Shown here: piece after piece, positions 9,068-18,740 of the stretch | How positions within the stretch are numbered: the stretch's first letter is position 1 | Layout: each line of letters starts with the position of its first letter | Origin: Gracilibacillus alcaliphilus | GTDB lineage: Bacteria > Bacillota > Bacilli > Bacillales > Amphibacillaceae | Length of the DNA: 64,000 bases | Assembly (NCBI RefSeq): GCF_016909015.1 | Contig: NZ_JAFBFA010000003.1 | Coordinates: forward strand, 124,001 to 188,000 | Direction: 5' to 3' | Made by a program: the position numbers and the translations under genes | Notes under the pieces: model-generated | The model's input: only the letters and a program-made list of their open reading frames with translations | Database searches by the model: none | What the model was told of the DNA's origin: nothing

Positions 9068-9546
9068 ACAAAAGACTTGTTCACATTATTTTGGATTAAC
9101 TATGTAAAAATGCTGGATTCCACCGATTCAACTACCGAATCCAGCACTTGCTGTTATCCCAGTTCTATTAGCTGAGACAAAACCAACAGCCCCACCTTCT
9201 ACGCACTGAGAAACTCGTCTTCTTTCCGTATGTCTGGCTTTTCATATTTTTTGCGGTCATAAGTAAGGATTGTCTGCCTCCATGTTTTTCCTTATTGTCA
9301 GTCAAACTAGTTGATAAAATATACTGGGATATTTCGCTCTCCGTTCACCTCTAACACTTTAAGTAAATAATGGATTATGTTTCATAATAACAAGCCAGGG
9401 TATATAGTTAACAATCTTATCGTAAAAGAAATTCGAGGCTGGTACTCAAACTTAAATGCCCAGTTCATTCAAATTCTAATAGCAACTTTCTCTGTAATTT
9501 AAATTTTTTGATTTATTTTTCAATCCACCGTATTGGAGGTTCAGTT
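9068..9546. other. Intergenic region with a hairpin and a coding-like scrap
   Basis: A 10-bp perfect hairpin (TGCTGGATTC at 9111-9120 with GAATCCAGCA at 9137-9146) follows the HIT gene. Its U-rich flank (TTTTT) is on the minus strand, so it is at best a weak terminator for the HIT transcript. At 9199-9291 the minus strand has a 31-codon open frame ending RKKYEKPDIRKEDEFLSA before TAG. It reads like the tail of a lost gene, but no family was recognised. Confidence 0.3.
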
Positions 9547-9744
9547 ATGAGCAGTAAGGCTATATTATTTTTGATACTTTTCCTGCCTATTTCGATAATA
9601 AGTTTAACTGTTCTGTATATTTCAGGCTATCTATCTTTAGGAACAGGCATATCAAGTATTATCATGTCTGCCTTAGTTGGGTGGGGAACTACTAAATTAA
9701 ATGAACTGGAAGGAAAGGCGAAAAGAAAACAAAATAATAGTTGA
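9547..9744 (+). CDS. Small membrane protein of unknown function
   Basis: 65 aa from the ATG at 9547, chosen because GGAGGT ends 6 bases before it; in-frame codons further upstream have no ribosome-binding site. Two predicted transmembrane segments (AILFLILFLPISIISLTVLY and a second near residues 30-47) are followed by a short basic cytoplasmic tail rich in Lys, Arg and Asn. No family recognised. The neighbours are decayed or unrelated, so context gives no function. Confidence 0.55.
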   Translation: MSSKAILFLILFLPISIISLTVLYISGYLSLGTGISSIIMSALVGWGTTKLNELEGKAKRKQNNS

Positions 9745-9794
9745 TTCAAGATAGGATTCCCATCAATGAATAGTCATTCTTTAATGATTCTGAC

Positions 9795-10160
9795 TTAACT
9801 CATGAGTTCCTTTTCGCAAGGGTTATTCATTTTTCCGTAATAGCTCACACCGAAATGATCATCTGCAGCAAAAGGATAGATATAAGCTAGTTTTTCTGCT
9901 AAAGAGGCTTCACTTCCTCTATTCATAAAGGCTGTCCAACAACGAACACTGTCAGATATATGCTGAGAGAACCTTTGGATCACTTCTCCCTGTGTTTGCT
10001 CATCTTTCTGATGAATAGCTTGATACAGCAATTCACCAGTCAAGCGAATCGCCTTCATACCAGACTCCGCCTTCTGTTTTTGCATGATGGTAGTCATCGT
10101 TTCTACACTTCGGTATAAGCCCAAAGAAATATTGCAGTAGATAGGAGCGATTAGACTCAT
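9795..10160 (-). pseudogene. Truncated HEAT-repeat protein, DNA-alkylation-repair-like
   Basis: The middle of the frame (HISDSVRCWTAFM and IYPFAADDHFGV) resembles HEAT-like DNA alkylation repair proteins, where HFGV is normally followed by REWAW and more helical repeats. Here the sequence after HFGV turns into an unrelated 17-residue tail and stops, so the C-terminal part is missing. The 5' end is also suspect: the ATG at 10160 lacks a ribosome-binding site and lies between the arms of a 10-bp inverted repeat (10145-10154 and 10180-10189). A better-placed internal ATG is at 10058. I regard it as a decaying remnant; assignment to the family is from memory of its motifs and only moderately sure. 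Confidence 0.45.
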
Positions 10161-10195
10161 ACTGCCATACAGCTTTTATCTAATCGCTCTTTCTT
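10145..10195 (+). terminator. Hairpin with U-rich tail in the pseudogene's 5' end
   Basis: GAGCGATTAG pairs with CTAATCGCTC (25-base loop), followed on the plus strand by TTTCTTTTC. It is shaped like a plus-strand terminator, although no intact plus-strand gene runs into it. Confidence 0.45.
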
Positions 10196-10293
10196 TTCAT
10201 TTGATCATCATAAGGTTTCTCAAAAGAAAAACGCCAACCAATCATTTCCTTCCGTCTCTACTACCTTTACAACAAAAGACTTAGGGTAACATT

Positions 10294-11367
10294 CTATCCA
10301 TACGCTTCTACAATCCGCTCATACTCTGTCTCTGTAATAGAGATAATTGATCCATGTCGTGGTTTGCCGCCATCTGCATTTTTCGGGAGTCCAAGACGCA
10401 GTTTATCAGCTACACTAACCCAGCTGTTGGGAACTGTCAGATCATTGCTTGCAAAACCGATATAATGATTCGGTCCTCCATGATAGTTTGGCTGATCGAT
10501 AAATAAATACCAGCGATAACCATGGAGATCACCAGGATTCGCTGGGAAAATACATGGCCCTTCACCGCCAGTAAACAGTTTGCCTTCTCCATTTGGCAGT
10601 CCATTGGCAACTTTTTCGCCCAAAGTCACCCATTGATCAAGCGGACCTTTATCAGAGGCATAGCTGCCCCCGCTTACTGTTGCGAGTAGATCAGCGGAAC
10701 GATCCAAACGAATGGTCATTGTCTCCTCTTCCTTCATAAAGCGATAATACACACCGTCCTCTTTCGCTATCACCGCATCAATTGTTCCTTTTCCTTGCCC
10801 TCGATCTACATCGACCCAAACTTTGGGCTCTGAAAAGGTTAGAAAATCCTCTGTTGTAACATATATCATTCGATTGTAGGTGATATCTGAACGCATCTGA
10901 ATATCATCTGTTGAATAGAGGTTCGAAGCCCAGAAGACGACATACTGTTTGATTTCCTCACACCAGAAGGCTTTTGGCGCCCAAGTGTTCCCTGCAAATT
11001 CACCAGACACCTCGACATGGCGCTGTTTGGACCAATGGACAAGATCATCCGAGACGAAAATTTCAATATGACGCGAACCATCAATTTGTGCCGTATGGAA
11101 TCCATGGCCATGCCTGTTGGCAATTTTCAAATCTGTGGCAATCAAGTAAAATCGGCTGCCGTCATGTGCTCGAATCAGAAACGGATCCCTTAATCCGTAT
11201 TCTCCAGCTTCGGAGGAAAACAACGGCTTTCCCTGATTCAAAGTTTGCCAGGCCAAGGCATCATTTCCTTTGGATATAGCGAGACTAATACACTCTGCGC
11301 CATCTCCTTCACCGGTAAAAAAAGCCCAAAGGTAGGCGGAACTCTCTTGTTCTCTCTTATCATTCAC
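10294..11367 (-). CDS. Glycoside hydrolase family 43 protein (arabinosidase/xylosidase type)
   Basis: Predicted five-bladed beta-propeller glycosidase of 357 aa without signal peptide, so cytosolic. GH43 active-site elements are in order: LRDPFLIRA (catalytic-base Asp, near residue 60), TWAPKAFW, TIDAVI (pKa-modulating Asp, near 195) and GEGPCIF (general-acid Glu, near 270). The sequence is clearly homologous to the N-terminal half of the upstream bimodular GH43, including the start SAYLWAFFTGEGDG. The GTG at 11367 is the start, with AAGGGGG upstream. It is the last gene of the GH127-GH51-GH43 run. Alpha-L-arabinofuranosidase, arabinanase or beta-xylosidase activity cannot be told apart here. 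Confidence 0.85.
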   Translation of the reverse strand: MNDKREQESSAYLWAFFTGEGDGAECISLAISKGNDALAWQTLNQGKPLFSSEAGEYGLRDPFLIRAHDGSRFYLIATDLKIANRHGHGFHTAQIDGSRHIEIFVSDDLVHWSKQRHVEVSGEFAGNTWAPKAFWCEEIKQYVVFWASNLYSTDDIQMRSDITYNRMIYVTTEDFLTFSEPKVWVDVDRGQGKGTIDAVIAKEDGVYYRFMKEEETMTIRLDRSADLLATVSGGSYASDKGPLDQWVTLGEKVANGLPNGEGKLFTGGEGPCIFPANPGDLHGYRWYLFIDQPNYHGGPNHYIGFASNDLTVPNSWVSVADKLRLGLPKNADGGKPRHGSIISITETEYERIVEAYG

Positions 11368-11392
11368 TATACTTGTCCCCCTTTTTTATCTA

Positions 11393-13168
11393 TTAATCAA
11401 CAATCACAGGACGCATCAGACCATCTTGATTAAAATCAAGCGGCGAAATACAGGTTTCCCGGTGATAACCTTTTCCTTCTGGAAACTGCTCCAATGGCGT
11501 ACCAAAGCGGTGATAAGCAATATAAAAGCTGTCCGTACCTGGTATTTGTAAGATGCTATGATGCCCTGTGCCTAGAATATGCTTGGCACTGTTTTTCGTT
11601 AGAATAGGATACTTATACTCTATCGGGCCATATAAAGAAGTGGATACCCCATAATTTACATGATAGTTTTCACTTCCCGTATCATCACAAGACCATGTGA
11701 AATGATAGAGATTATCTCGCTTCAATACCGTAACCGCTTCGCGAAAGTTTTCCAAACCTCTTAAATTCTTGATTGTTTCTTCATGAATCCCTGCCATATC
11801 TTCTGTTAATTTTGCAATAGCACCTGTCTCCCCATTTCCAAACAGTATATAGTATTCTCCAGCTTCTTCATAAATGGCGGGATCAATCATCTGAGCCATG
11901 TCTAAGCCGTATTGATCGATCATTTCTGGTGTCAAGATAGGTTCTGCTTCGGCAGTGAATGGTCCTGTTGGCGAACTGCTTTGGGCCATACCGATACAAG
12001 AAAGACCATCAGGTCGTTTTCCACAAAAATAGTAGTAATAGTATCCGTTACGTGATGTGATACATGGCGCCCAAGCACTGCCAACCGCCCATGGCACCTG
12101 ATCAGATGTCAGTTGGACAATTTCCACAGCATCTTCAAACTGGTCTAAATCTTTGGATTGAAATACCTTGAAACTAGTGCCAGACCAGCCTGTAAAACCG
12201 TCTGTTGTCGGATATAAATAAAACATGCCGTTAAAGGACACAAGATCAGGGTCAGCATGTAATCCAGGCAGCACAGGATTCTTTTGATCGTAATAGCGAA
12301 GGAGACGTTGATATTCATCTGTGGTAATCGGCAGCACGCCACCATGGCGCTTCTGATGTTGACCAAAATCGTACGCCTCCTCGTCTAATACTGTAAAATG
12401 ACCGCTAGACAGATGATTCGATTGTAAAATCATGTAACCTTTTCCTTCCATAAAGCGATCCACAATTAAACACCAGGTATTACCGTCAGGTAGCTGATAA
12501 ATTTCCGGCCCTTCCACGCCCGCTAACTCTTCCAGAACAGGTGATGATACGTTCTCATATATTCCGGTCAGGTTTTTGGCCCGTTCCATGATAATTCGGC
12601 TGGTTGTCTCATCTTTGGTAAATCGATAGTAATACCCATTTTCATAGGCAACCGTACTATCGATCACATCTCTATCTTTCTCCATATAGACAAATGGGTC
12701 ACTAAATCCCTTAAAATCAGCTGTATAGGAAGCATACATTCGATGTTTTCCATCTACTTTAGAAGCCCAAAAGACTAAAAAGGATTCCTTCTCCTCATCA
12801 TAAATGGCTTCAGGTGCCCAGACATTGCCAGCTTCCGGTACACCTACTGACACAGCTCGAGGTCCTTCCCAGTAAACAAGATCAGTAGATTCCCAAATGA
12901 TAATGTCACGGCTCCCCTTTTCCTGCGCATATTCCCAGCCCAGTCCTTTTTCGATACGTAAGTCTGTCGCAATGATATAAAACTTCCCATGCTTAGCATC
13001 GCGGATTAGAAACGGATCACGAACCCCTTCCTCACCAATAGTAGACTGCAAAACCGGCTGACCTGTATTCAGATCGTGAAAATGCAAGCCATCCTGACTG
13101 ACACTAAAATAAACTTGCTCCCCATTTTTCTCTTCTCCAATAAAATGAACCAATACATATGCTGACAT
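11393..13168 (-). CDS. Bimodular protein with two tandem GH43 domains
   Basis: 591 aa and cytosolic (no signal). Domain 1 (about residues 1-295) has VRDPFLIRDA, VWAPEAIYD, VIDSTV and GVEGPEIY, and is a paralogue of the single-domain GH43 next door. Domain 2 (about 300-591) is a different GH43 type: LPGLHADPDLV (base Asp), SAWAPCI, MIDPAIYEE (modulating Asp) and, later, FREAVTVL with HFTWSCDDT, ending with the GTGHHSI motif. Each half has a full set of plausible catalytic positions, so both may be active, suggesting a two-bond enzyme. ATG at 13168 is preferred (SD AAAGGA) over the GTG at 13192. It is the third gene of the arabinoside operon, 26 bases before the next GH43. Confidence 0.85.
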   Translation of the reverse strand: MSAYVLVHFIGEEKNGEQVYFSVSQDGLHFHDLNTGQPVLQSTIGEEGVRDPFLIRDAKHGKFYIIATDLRIEKGLGWEYAQEKGSRDIIIWESTDLVYWEGPRAVSVGVPEAGNVWAPEAIYDEEKESFLVFWASKVDGKHRMYASYTADFKGFSDPFVYMEKDRDVIDSTVAYENGYYYRFTKDETTSRIIMERAKNLTGIYENVSSPVLEELAGVEGPEIYQLPDGNTWCLIVDRFMEGKGYMILQSNHLSSGHFTVLDEEAYDFGQHQKRHGGVLPITTDEYQRLLRYYDQKNPVLPGLHADPDLVSFNGMFYLYPTTDGFTGWSGTSFKVFQSKDLDQFEDAVEIVQLTSDQVPWAVGSAWAPCITSRNGYYYYYFCGKRPDGLSCIGMAQSSSPTGPFTAEAEPILTPEMIDQYGLDMAQMIDPAIYEEAGEYYILFGNGETGAIAKLTEDMAGIHEETIKNLRGLENFREAVTVLKRDNLYHFTWSCDDTGSENYHVNYGVSTSLYGPIEYKYPILTKNSAKHILGTGHHSILQIPGTDSFYIAYHRFGTPLEQFPEGKGYHRETCISPLDFNQDGLMRPVIVD

Positions 13169-13241
13169 CCACTTTAATTCCTTTCTACTCACTCTAGATA
13201 ATAAGTTTTATTTATTGAACATGTTCTTAAAATACGATCCC

Positions 13242-15566
13242 TCAAACTATCACAAATGTGACACTATACCTCGGCAACTCCACAACTAAGCCACTTGTAT
13301 CGCTTGTAACCGAAACAGATTCCTTTGTCAGATTCTCTGGTTGTTCAAGCGAATTAACCGCTGTTTTATCAGCCGCCAAGGTGTTTATCTGTGCAGAAGT
13401 CACATCTGCCAGTTCTACACATCTATCTGTTTCGGTAACATTGACTAATTTCAGAATTTGTTTGTCAGATTCTGCATCATAGACCGCATTAATATATAGA
13501 GGTTCTTTCACTGGCAGTTTCGCTTCGACTTCATTAAATGTGACACCATCAATAACCGCAGTTACATGACGGTTCCTCACAGTCAACTCACAATGATAGG
13601 TTTTCCCAGTCTTCACACCCCAGATCGTTTGTGTCAAATCACTGACACGCTGATTTTTCGTTGCACGAATAATCGAATCTTGGTTTTGCCAGCCGCCTAA
13701 TAACCAAGCGAAATGGTTCGCCTCATCCTCCATCCCGAATTTCAATTGGAAGCCTCGGTCCCACTGACCGCCAGTCTTTTCAAAATCAAAGCGAATCGTG
13801 TAATGATTACTGTCTATTTCCGTCAGAACCTTCAAATCTCGGTCTGAAATCGTATCGTCAGCTACTTCTTTTATTTCGTTATTCACATGATCAATCACAG
13901 TAAAATGACGGTAGGAAATAGTGGCCATATCTCCAGCAACACCGATCTTCCCGCGAATAATTGGCTCACCCATTACTTCTGGTTCCGGAAAATATTCTGC
14001 TTTCCAAGCAATATTGTGGGTGCCTTGATAATGCATGAACAGTTGTTGGACATAGTAATTCATACTGCCATATACATTGGCTTGATCAAACCAAATTAGA
14101 TCAGGGCGCCAATTAACATAATCTACATTGGCAAGCATTGGTGCATAACAAGCCAATGCTACCTTATCCGCATTTCGTTCCAGCCCAATCATATAACTTG
14201 CTTCGACAACAGCGTTATACCACTCATTGCCCCATGAGGCATATTCGCCAAGAAACACTTTAGGACCATTTGAATCATACGCATCATAACGATAATGATT
14301 TGCTAACAGCCAATCTGTTGTTTGATAGTAATGCTCATCAACAAGATCAGATCCCCATTCTTTCGCACTTTGCCAGCCTCGCTCATATTCACTCCCTGCC
14401 GCAAATGGGCCAGCTGAGTTAATCAATTTTATTTCCGGATAACGTTCTTTAATTGCTTGATGAAAAAAGGGATAGCGGTCAAAGAAGGGCTGGCCTACTT
14501 CCTCATTGCCAATTGCTAAATATTCTAAGTAAAACGGCTCAGGATGACCCATTTCCGCCCGTATTTGCCCCCATGTGCTGTCAACTGGACCATTCGCAAA
14601 TTCAATTAAATCTAAGGCATCTTGCACCCACTCATCAAGTTTATCTAAAGGAACCATCCGTTGATGATGCGGGTCAACACCTCCTGGCAAGACGGGAATT
14701 GGTTTGGCACCTAGATCCTCACAAAGCTGAAAGTACTCAAAAAAACCTAACCCAAGGCTTTGATTATAGCCCCAAGAATTGCGACGACTTGGACGTTGTT
14801 CGACAGAACCAATCGTGTTTTTCCAACGATACATCGAATCTCGGTCGGATGCATTTAGGCTACCATCATGAACAAGGCAGCCGCCGGGAAACCGCATAAA
14901 CTTAGGCTTCATTGCTGCTAATTTTTCTGCAATATCTTTACGGCAGCCGTTTTTTCTCCCCATAAACGTGTCTTCAGGAAACAACGAAATCATATCCAGT
15001 GCTACATTCGCTTCGGGTAAAAAGGAAATGGCCAAGCGACCTTTGGCCGTTGTTAGCGTTGCAGTCAATTCCACGTCATAAGCCTTCCATTCCTCAGCAG
15101 TGATGATCAGGTTGTCTTGTGCAACGATCTGACCATCATTTGTTTTCAACGTAACTGTTAGCGTTGTTGGCTGCATCGAGTTTCGTGCAAATAACGAAAA
15201 GCGGAAGTGTTTCCCTTTTTCAAAATACATCCCTTCGTTAAAGCCCGCATTCTGAATGGTAAATGCCTCTGTCGCATCAATTTTTAAATAGTTGGGATTA
15301 TTCGCATGAAGTGGTGCATCGCTTAATACTCGTAAGGTGAGCTTTTCTTGAACAAGGGGCTCTCCATACTCATTTTCCCAGCCGTACAAGGAATGGTAAC
15401 TAGGGTGGTCTATTGCCTCAAATTCAAAGGACCGATTTTGCACCATTTCAGCATATAGCCCTCCATCTGCCGCATGGTTCAGGTCTTCAAAAAATAGGCC
15501 ATATAAATCTTCCAACGGGGCAGCTTTTTTTTCAGGCAACATCGTAATTTTAGGTATTGGCTTCAT
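13242..15566 (-). CDS. GH51-type alpha-L-arabinofuranosidase
   Basis: A retaining clan-A glycosidase releasing alpha-L-arabinofuranose from arabinan, arabinoxylan or arabinogalactan side chains. The TIM barrel starts near residue 210 (PKFMRFPGGCLVHDG) and carries the acid/base Glu in AIGNEEVGQ near 352 and the nucleophile Glu in FLGEYASWGN near 436. An N-terminal beta-sandwich (about residues 75-190, carbohydrate-binding-module-like) precedes it. A lectin/LamG-like domain (about 530-680) sits inside the C-terminal half, making the protein (774 aa) longer than simple GH51 enzymes (about 500). No signal peptide. The ATG at 15566 has AGAGGTG upstream; codons before it lack a site. Second gene after GH127. 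Confidence 0.88.
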   Translation of the reverse strand: MKPIPKITMLPEKKAAPLEDLYGLFFEDLNHAADGGLYAEMVQNRSFEFEAIDHPSYHSLYGWENEYGEPLVQEKLTLRVLSDAPLHANNPNYLKIDATEAFTIQNAGFNEGMYFEKGKHFRFSLFARNSMQPTTLTVTLKTNDGQIVAQDNLIITAEEWKAYDVELTATLTTAKGRLAISFLPEANVALDMISLFPEDTFMGRKNGCRKDIAEKLAAMKPKFMRFPGGCLVHDGSLNASDRDSMYRWKNTIGSVEQRPSRRNSWGYNQSLGLGFFEYFQLCEDLGAKPIPVLPGGVDPHHQRMVPLDKLDEWVQDALDLIEFANGPVDSTWGQIRAEMGHPEPFYLEYLAIGNEEVGQPFFDRYPFFHQAIKERYPEIKLINSAGPFAAGSEYERGWQSAKEWGSDLVDEHYYQTTDWLLANHYRYDAYDSNGPKVFLGEYASWGNEWYNAVVEASYMIGLERNADKVALACYAPMLANVDYVNWRPDLIWFDQANVYGSMNYYVQQLFMHYQGTHNIAWKAEYFPEPEVMGEPIIRGKIGVAGDMATISYRHFTVIDHVNNEIKEVADDTISDRDLKVLTEIDSNHYTIRFDFEKTGGQWDRGFQLKFGMEDEANHFAWLLGGWQNQDSIIRATKNQRVSDLTQTIWGVKTGKTYHCELTVRNRHVTAVIDGVTFNEVEAKLPVKEPLYINAVYDAESDKQILKLVNVTETDRCVELADVTSAQINTLAADKTAVNSLEQPENLTKESVSVTSDTSGLVVELPRYSVTFVIV

Positions 15567-15630
15567 TATGTACACCTCTATTGATTGGGATTGTCTTTCA
15601 TAACATTTATCTAAGCCGACCATTTTTCAT

Positions 15631-15672
15631 CAAGAAGCCCGCTCATTTCTTTATAGGATAAGGGGCTTCTTG
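15631..15672 (-). other. Hairpin between GH127 and GH51 genes
   Basis: CAAGAAGCCC pairs with GGGCTTCTTG in the gap. There is no U-tract on the minus strand, so it is more likely an mRNA stability or processing element, or a partial attenuator, than a full terminator. Confidence 0.4.
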
Positions 15673-15720
15673 ACGTAATTATCTATGAAGTACGCAAACT
15701 AGTTAATCGCTTATATGCTG

Positions 15721-17628
15721 CTAAATCGCAGCATTTAACCAAACTCTTATCTCTCCATATTCACGATTTCCCCACATAAAATAAGGGATCAAGGTGATAT
15801 CTGTTGATTCAAAAGTTGGTTTTTGATAAGAATAGGTTTGATTTTCTGATGATACGAGACGTTTGGCTTCTCCAGTCAGGTAAACCGCATTTGGTAATAA
15901 ATCATCACAAACCTTCTCTTTTAACGGTGCTTCTGTTAACCAGAGTGTACCTAAGTCACCTCCATTATCCACTTCTTCTGCAACATATACTAACGGTCCT
16001 CTGACCACTGCTGCCTTGCCTATGTCCTCGGTAACGTTTGTATGGGCAAAGACTTGGTGCAAAGACATATCTAAGTCTAAAATGATTTGATCATTATTTT
16101 CCCATGTACGGTCTATGACTAGGTAACCATTCTGCAAATTAGCAGTCCTTTCTTTTCCATTGATCGTCAATGTATAGTTATCTGCCCATGCTGGAATACG
16201 CAATGCTATTTTGCCTGCAACAGAACGTGCACTGTTAAACGTAATGGCAATATTTCCTTCCCAAGGGTAATTGGTTTCTTGGGTGACTGTCACTGCTTCA
16301 TCATGCCAAGTTAAATTGGTCTCACTGTCTCCATATAAATTAATAAAGATATCATCTGCCACATTTAATACAAAATAATCACCAATCGAGCCGATCAACC
16401 TCGCCAAGTTCGGCGGACAGCAAGCACAAGTAAACCATTTTTGCCGCTCTGGTGTCACATGTTTATGATCGTGACGTTTGCAGGCATGTGCTCCATCAAT
16501 TTGTAATGGATTGACATATAAGAATCGCTTTCCTTGCAGATCCATGCCACATAGGGAGCCATTATAGACAGCGTTTTCTAAAACATCAGCATAAGCTCCA
16601 TTCGGCTCTAACGCCAACATCCGTTTTGCCCAAAAAGCGAGCCCAACCGAGGCACATGTTTCATTGTACGGCGTGTCATTGGGAAGATCATAATTCTCAG
16701 CAAAGGCTTCACCCCATGGACTCGCACCAATCCCTCCATTAATAGACATTTTTTTGTTAACTACATTTTCCCACAGCGTTTTTACAGCTGTTTTTAAGGT
16801 CTCATCCTGGTTCAAACGGGCTAAATCTGCTACAGCACTATAAAAGTAAACGGCGCGAACGGCATGCCCTACTGCTTCTTTTTGTTCTCGGATCGGCAGA
16901 TGGGCTTGAGAATATTCATGATCACCATGCCACCAGCTTTGGGGTTCTCGTCCTTGCGCCTCTGCTTCTACATTAAAATAATTAGGCTTCTTTCCTCGTT
17001 CTTCTACAAAAAATGTAGCTAAATCCAAATATGTTTTATCATTTGTTACTAAATAGAGACGCACTAATGCTAATTCTATTTCTTCGTGTCCGGGATATCC
17101 TTTGATTTGTCCGTCATTCGGCCCAAACACCTCGGCAATGTAGTCAGCAAATTTCTTAGCAATCTCTAAAAAAGGTGTCTTTTTTGTAGTATCATAATAA
17201 GCTACAGCCGCTTCTATCATATGCCCCGCGCAGTAAAGCTCATGATTATCTCTTACATTCGTCCACCGTTTATCCAGTCCTTCTTTTACTTGATAGTATG
17301 TATTCACATAACCATCAGCTAACTGTGCGCTCCCAATTAAATCAATCACCTCATCTGCACACGCTTCCAATTCCTCATCAGGATAATTCCGCAAGCTGTA
17401 TGCCACACTTTCTAACCATTTGTATACATCACTGTCTTGGAATACCATTCCATAGTACTCACCATCTTCTACACCTGCCGCAATCCGAAAATTCCTCAAG
17501 GCCCGGCTAGGTTCTATATCCTCCAATTGATCATTTAACACCTTCCATTGGTAAGGTATGACGTTATCATTGACAACCTTTTGATAGGTCTCCCAAAATC
17601 CGCTTGTTATCTTTGTTTCAGCCTTCAT
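15721..17628 (-). CDS. GH127 beta-L-arabinofuranosidase
   Basis: Predicted to release L-arabinose from beta-1,2-linked arabinofuranosides such as those on plant hydroxyproline-rich glycoproteins (HypBA1-like). 635 aa, matching the family. The characteristic features are the (alpha/alpha)6 barrel, the Glu in YNETCASVG near residue 321 and the cysteine cluster CACCPPN near 399-403, which in HypBA1 supplies the catalytic Cys and zinc ligands. A C-terminal beta-sandwich follows (from about 430). No signal peptide, so it acts on imported oligosaccharides. GGGGA lies upstream of the ATG at 17628. It heads the arabinoside gene run and is just downstream of the AraC regulator. Confidence 0.9.
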   Translation of the reverse strand: MKAETKITSGFWETYQKVVNDNVIPYQWKVLNDQLEDIEPSRALRNFRIAAGVEDGEYYGMVFQDSDVYKWLESVAYSLRNYPDEELEACADEVIDLIGSAQLADGYVNTYYQVKEGLDKRWTNVRDNHELYCAGHMIEAAVAYYDTTKKTPFLEIAKKFADYIAEVFGPNDGQIKGYPGHEEIELALVRLYLVTNDKTYLDLATFFVEERGKKPNYFNVEAEAQGREPQSWWHGDHEYSQAHLPIREQKEAVGHAVRAVYFYSAVADLARLNQDETLKTAVKTLWENVVNKKMSINGGIGASPWGEAFAENYDLPNDTPYNETCASVGLAFWAKRMLALEPNGAYADVLENAVYNGSLCGMDLQGKRFLYVNPLQIDGAHACKRHDHKHVTPERQKWFTCACCPPNLARLIGSIGDYFVLNVADDIFINLYGDSETNLTWHDEAVTVTQETNYPWEGNIAITFNSARSVAGKIALRIPAWADNYTLTINGKERTANLQNGYLVIDRTWENNDQIILDLDMSLHQVFAHTNVTEDIGKAAVVRGPLVYVAEEVDNGGDLGTLWLTEAPLKEKVCDDLLPNAVYLTGEAKRLVSSENQTYSYQKPTFESTDITLIPYFMWGNREYGEIRVWLNAAI

Positions 17629-17757
17629 TTTGCGTTCCCCATTTCTTTATAAGATGTATCTCTATCTTAATCGTTATGGAAACAAAAGTAATTAGAGAAA
17701 AAATAGAAAAGGTGGACAAAAGCTAGTTGTTTTAATAATTTCATTCCAACCTGCTCT

Positions 17758-18690
17758 TTACATTTTTTCAATTCGGCCATAACATTTTCGATAAAAACGT
17801 GGGGATTGTTGATATTTCTTGGAAAACAATCTGCTAAAGTACTTTTCATCTTCAAAACCATGTTGATTGGCTATTTCGCGAATACTGTCGCTTGTCGTTA
17901 ATAAAGCTTGTCTGGCTGCTTCTAAACGTAAGGTATTCAAATATTGCGTGATCGTTTCACCAACTTCACGCGAAAACAAATTAGAGATATAGGCCTTGTT
18001 GTAACCAAAATAATGAGCAATTTCTTCTACAGTAACAGTCCGCTGGTAGTTTCGCTGTAGAAATTGTTTCATATAATCAACTAAATAATGCTTATTTTTT
18101 TTAGCATTCAATGGCTGTTTATATTTCTCGCTAATGCTCAGCAACAATGTATGCAGATAGGCATCAATCAGGGTTGAATCAGGAAAATCCATTTGTTTAA
18201 TCGTCTGCATTTGCTGGATGAGGAGCAGTTCATTATCGAGCATTATTTCCTGCGAAAAAAATGGCAGCTGCCATCCTTTCCCTGAACCATCTGTCTCTGT
18301 TGCCGCTTCAAAATGAACCCAGTAAAAACAGACGTCTGCCACATCACCGAAGCCTGCAAAATCAATCTGAGGAGGAATAAGTAACATATTTCCCGGATGA
18401 ACCTCCATTTGTTTCCCTTCAATAACTAGTTTAAGTACACCTTCTGTAACAATCATCAGTTCAAAGTCTGGATTAATCCGATGATCATGATTCCAAGGTT
18501 CATTCGTCTGAAAAAAACCACACCAGTGAAAACGAGTGTTTGCTTGTTCTATAACTAACACTTTAGAAAAGTCTATTTCTATCACTCCTTGGTTTGCTAT
18601 GAGCAACTTCAATCGCTTCGAAGCTGACAACACAAACTTTTTGTTAAGGCTACCTATATAAATGCGTGTAACACTGCCCAGGTGTGTCAT
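17758..18690 (-). CDS. AraC-family transcriptional regulator
   Basis: The N-terminal half is a cupin-type sugar-sensing domain (PWNHDHRINPDFELM, then EGKQMEVHPGNMLLIPPQ). The C-terminal 100 residues form the double helix-turn-helix: TVEEIAHYFGYNKAYISNLF and IREIANQHGFEDEKYFSRLF. It probably activates the adjacent GH127-GH51-GH43-GH43 genes in response to an arabinoside. The ATG at 18690 has only a poor site. A clear AAGGAG lies near 18585 and could serve an unusual start (in-frame ATA at 18576), which would remove about 38 N-terminal residues of atypical sequence, so the true start is uncertain. Confidence 0.82.
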   Translation of the reverse strand: MTHLGSVTRIYIGSLNKKFVLSASKRLKLLIANQGVIEIDFSKVLVIEQANTRFHWCGFFQTNEPWNHDHRINPDFELMIVTEGVLKLVIEGKQMEVHPGNMLLIPPQIDFAGFGDVADVCFYWVHFEAATETDGSGKGWQLPFFSQEIMLDNELLLIQQMQTIKQMDFPDSTLIDAYLHTLLLSISEKYKQPLNAKKNKHYLVDYMKQFLQRNYQRTVTVEEIAHYFGYNKAYISNLFSREVGETITQYLNTLRLEAARQALLTTSDSIREIANQHGFEDEKYFSRLFSKKYQQSPRFYRKCYGRIEKM

Positions 18691-18740
18691 CCTATTGGCG
18701 GGATTTTGACAGATTTGTATAATGCATCAGTGGATCTGAT

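Noticed and set aside
14453..14899. Long plus-strand open frame (148 codons) opposite GH51
   Set aside because: It is fully antisense to the catalytic barrel of a confirmed glycosidase and shows no start signal.
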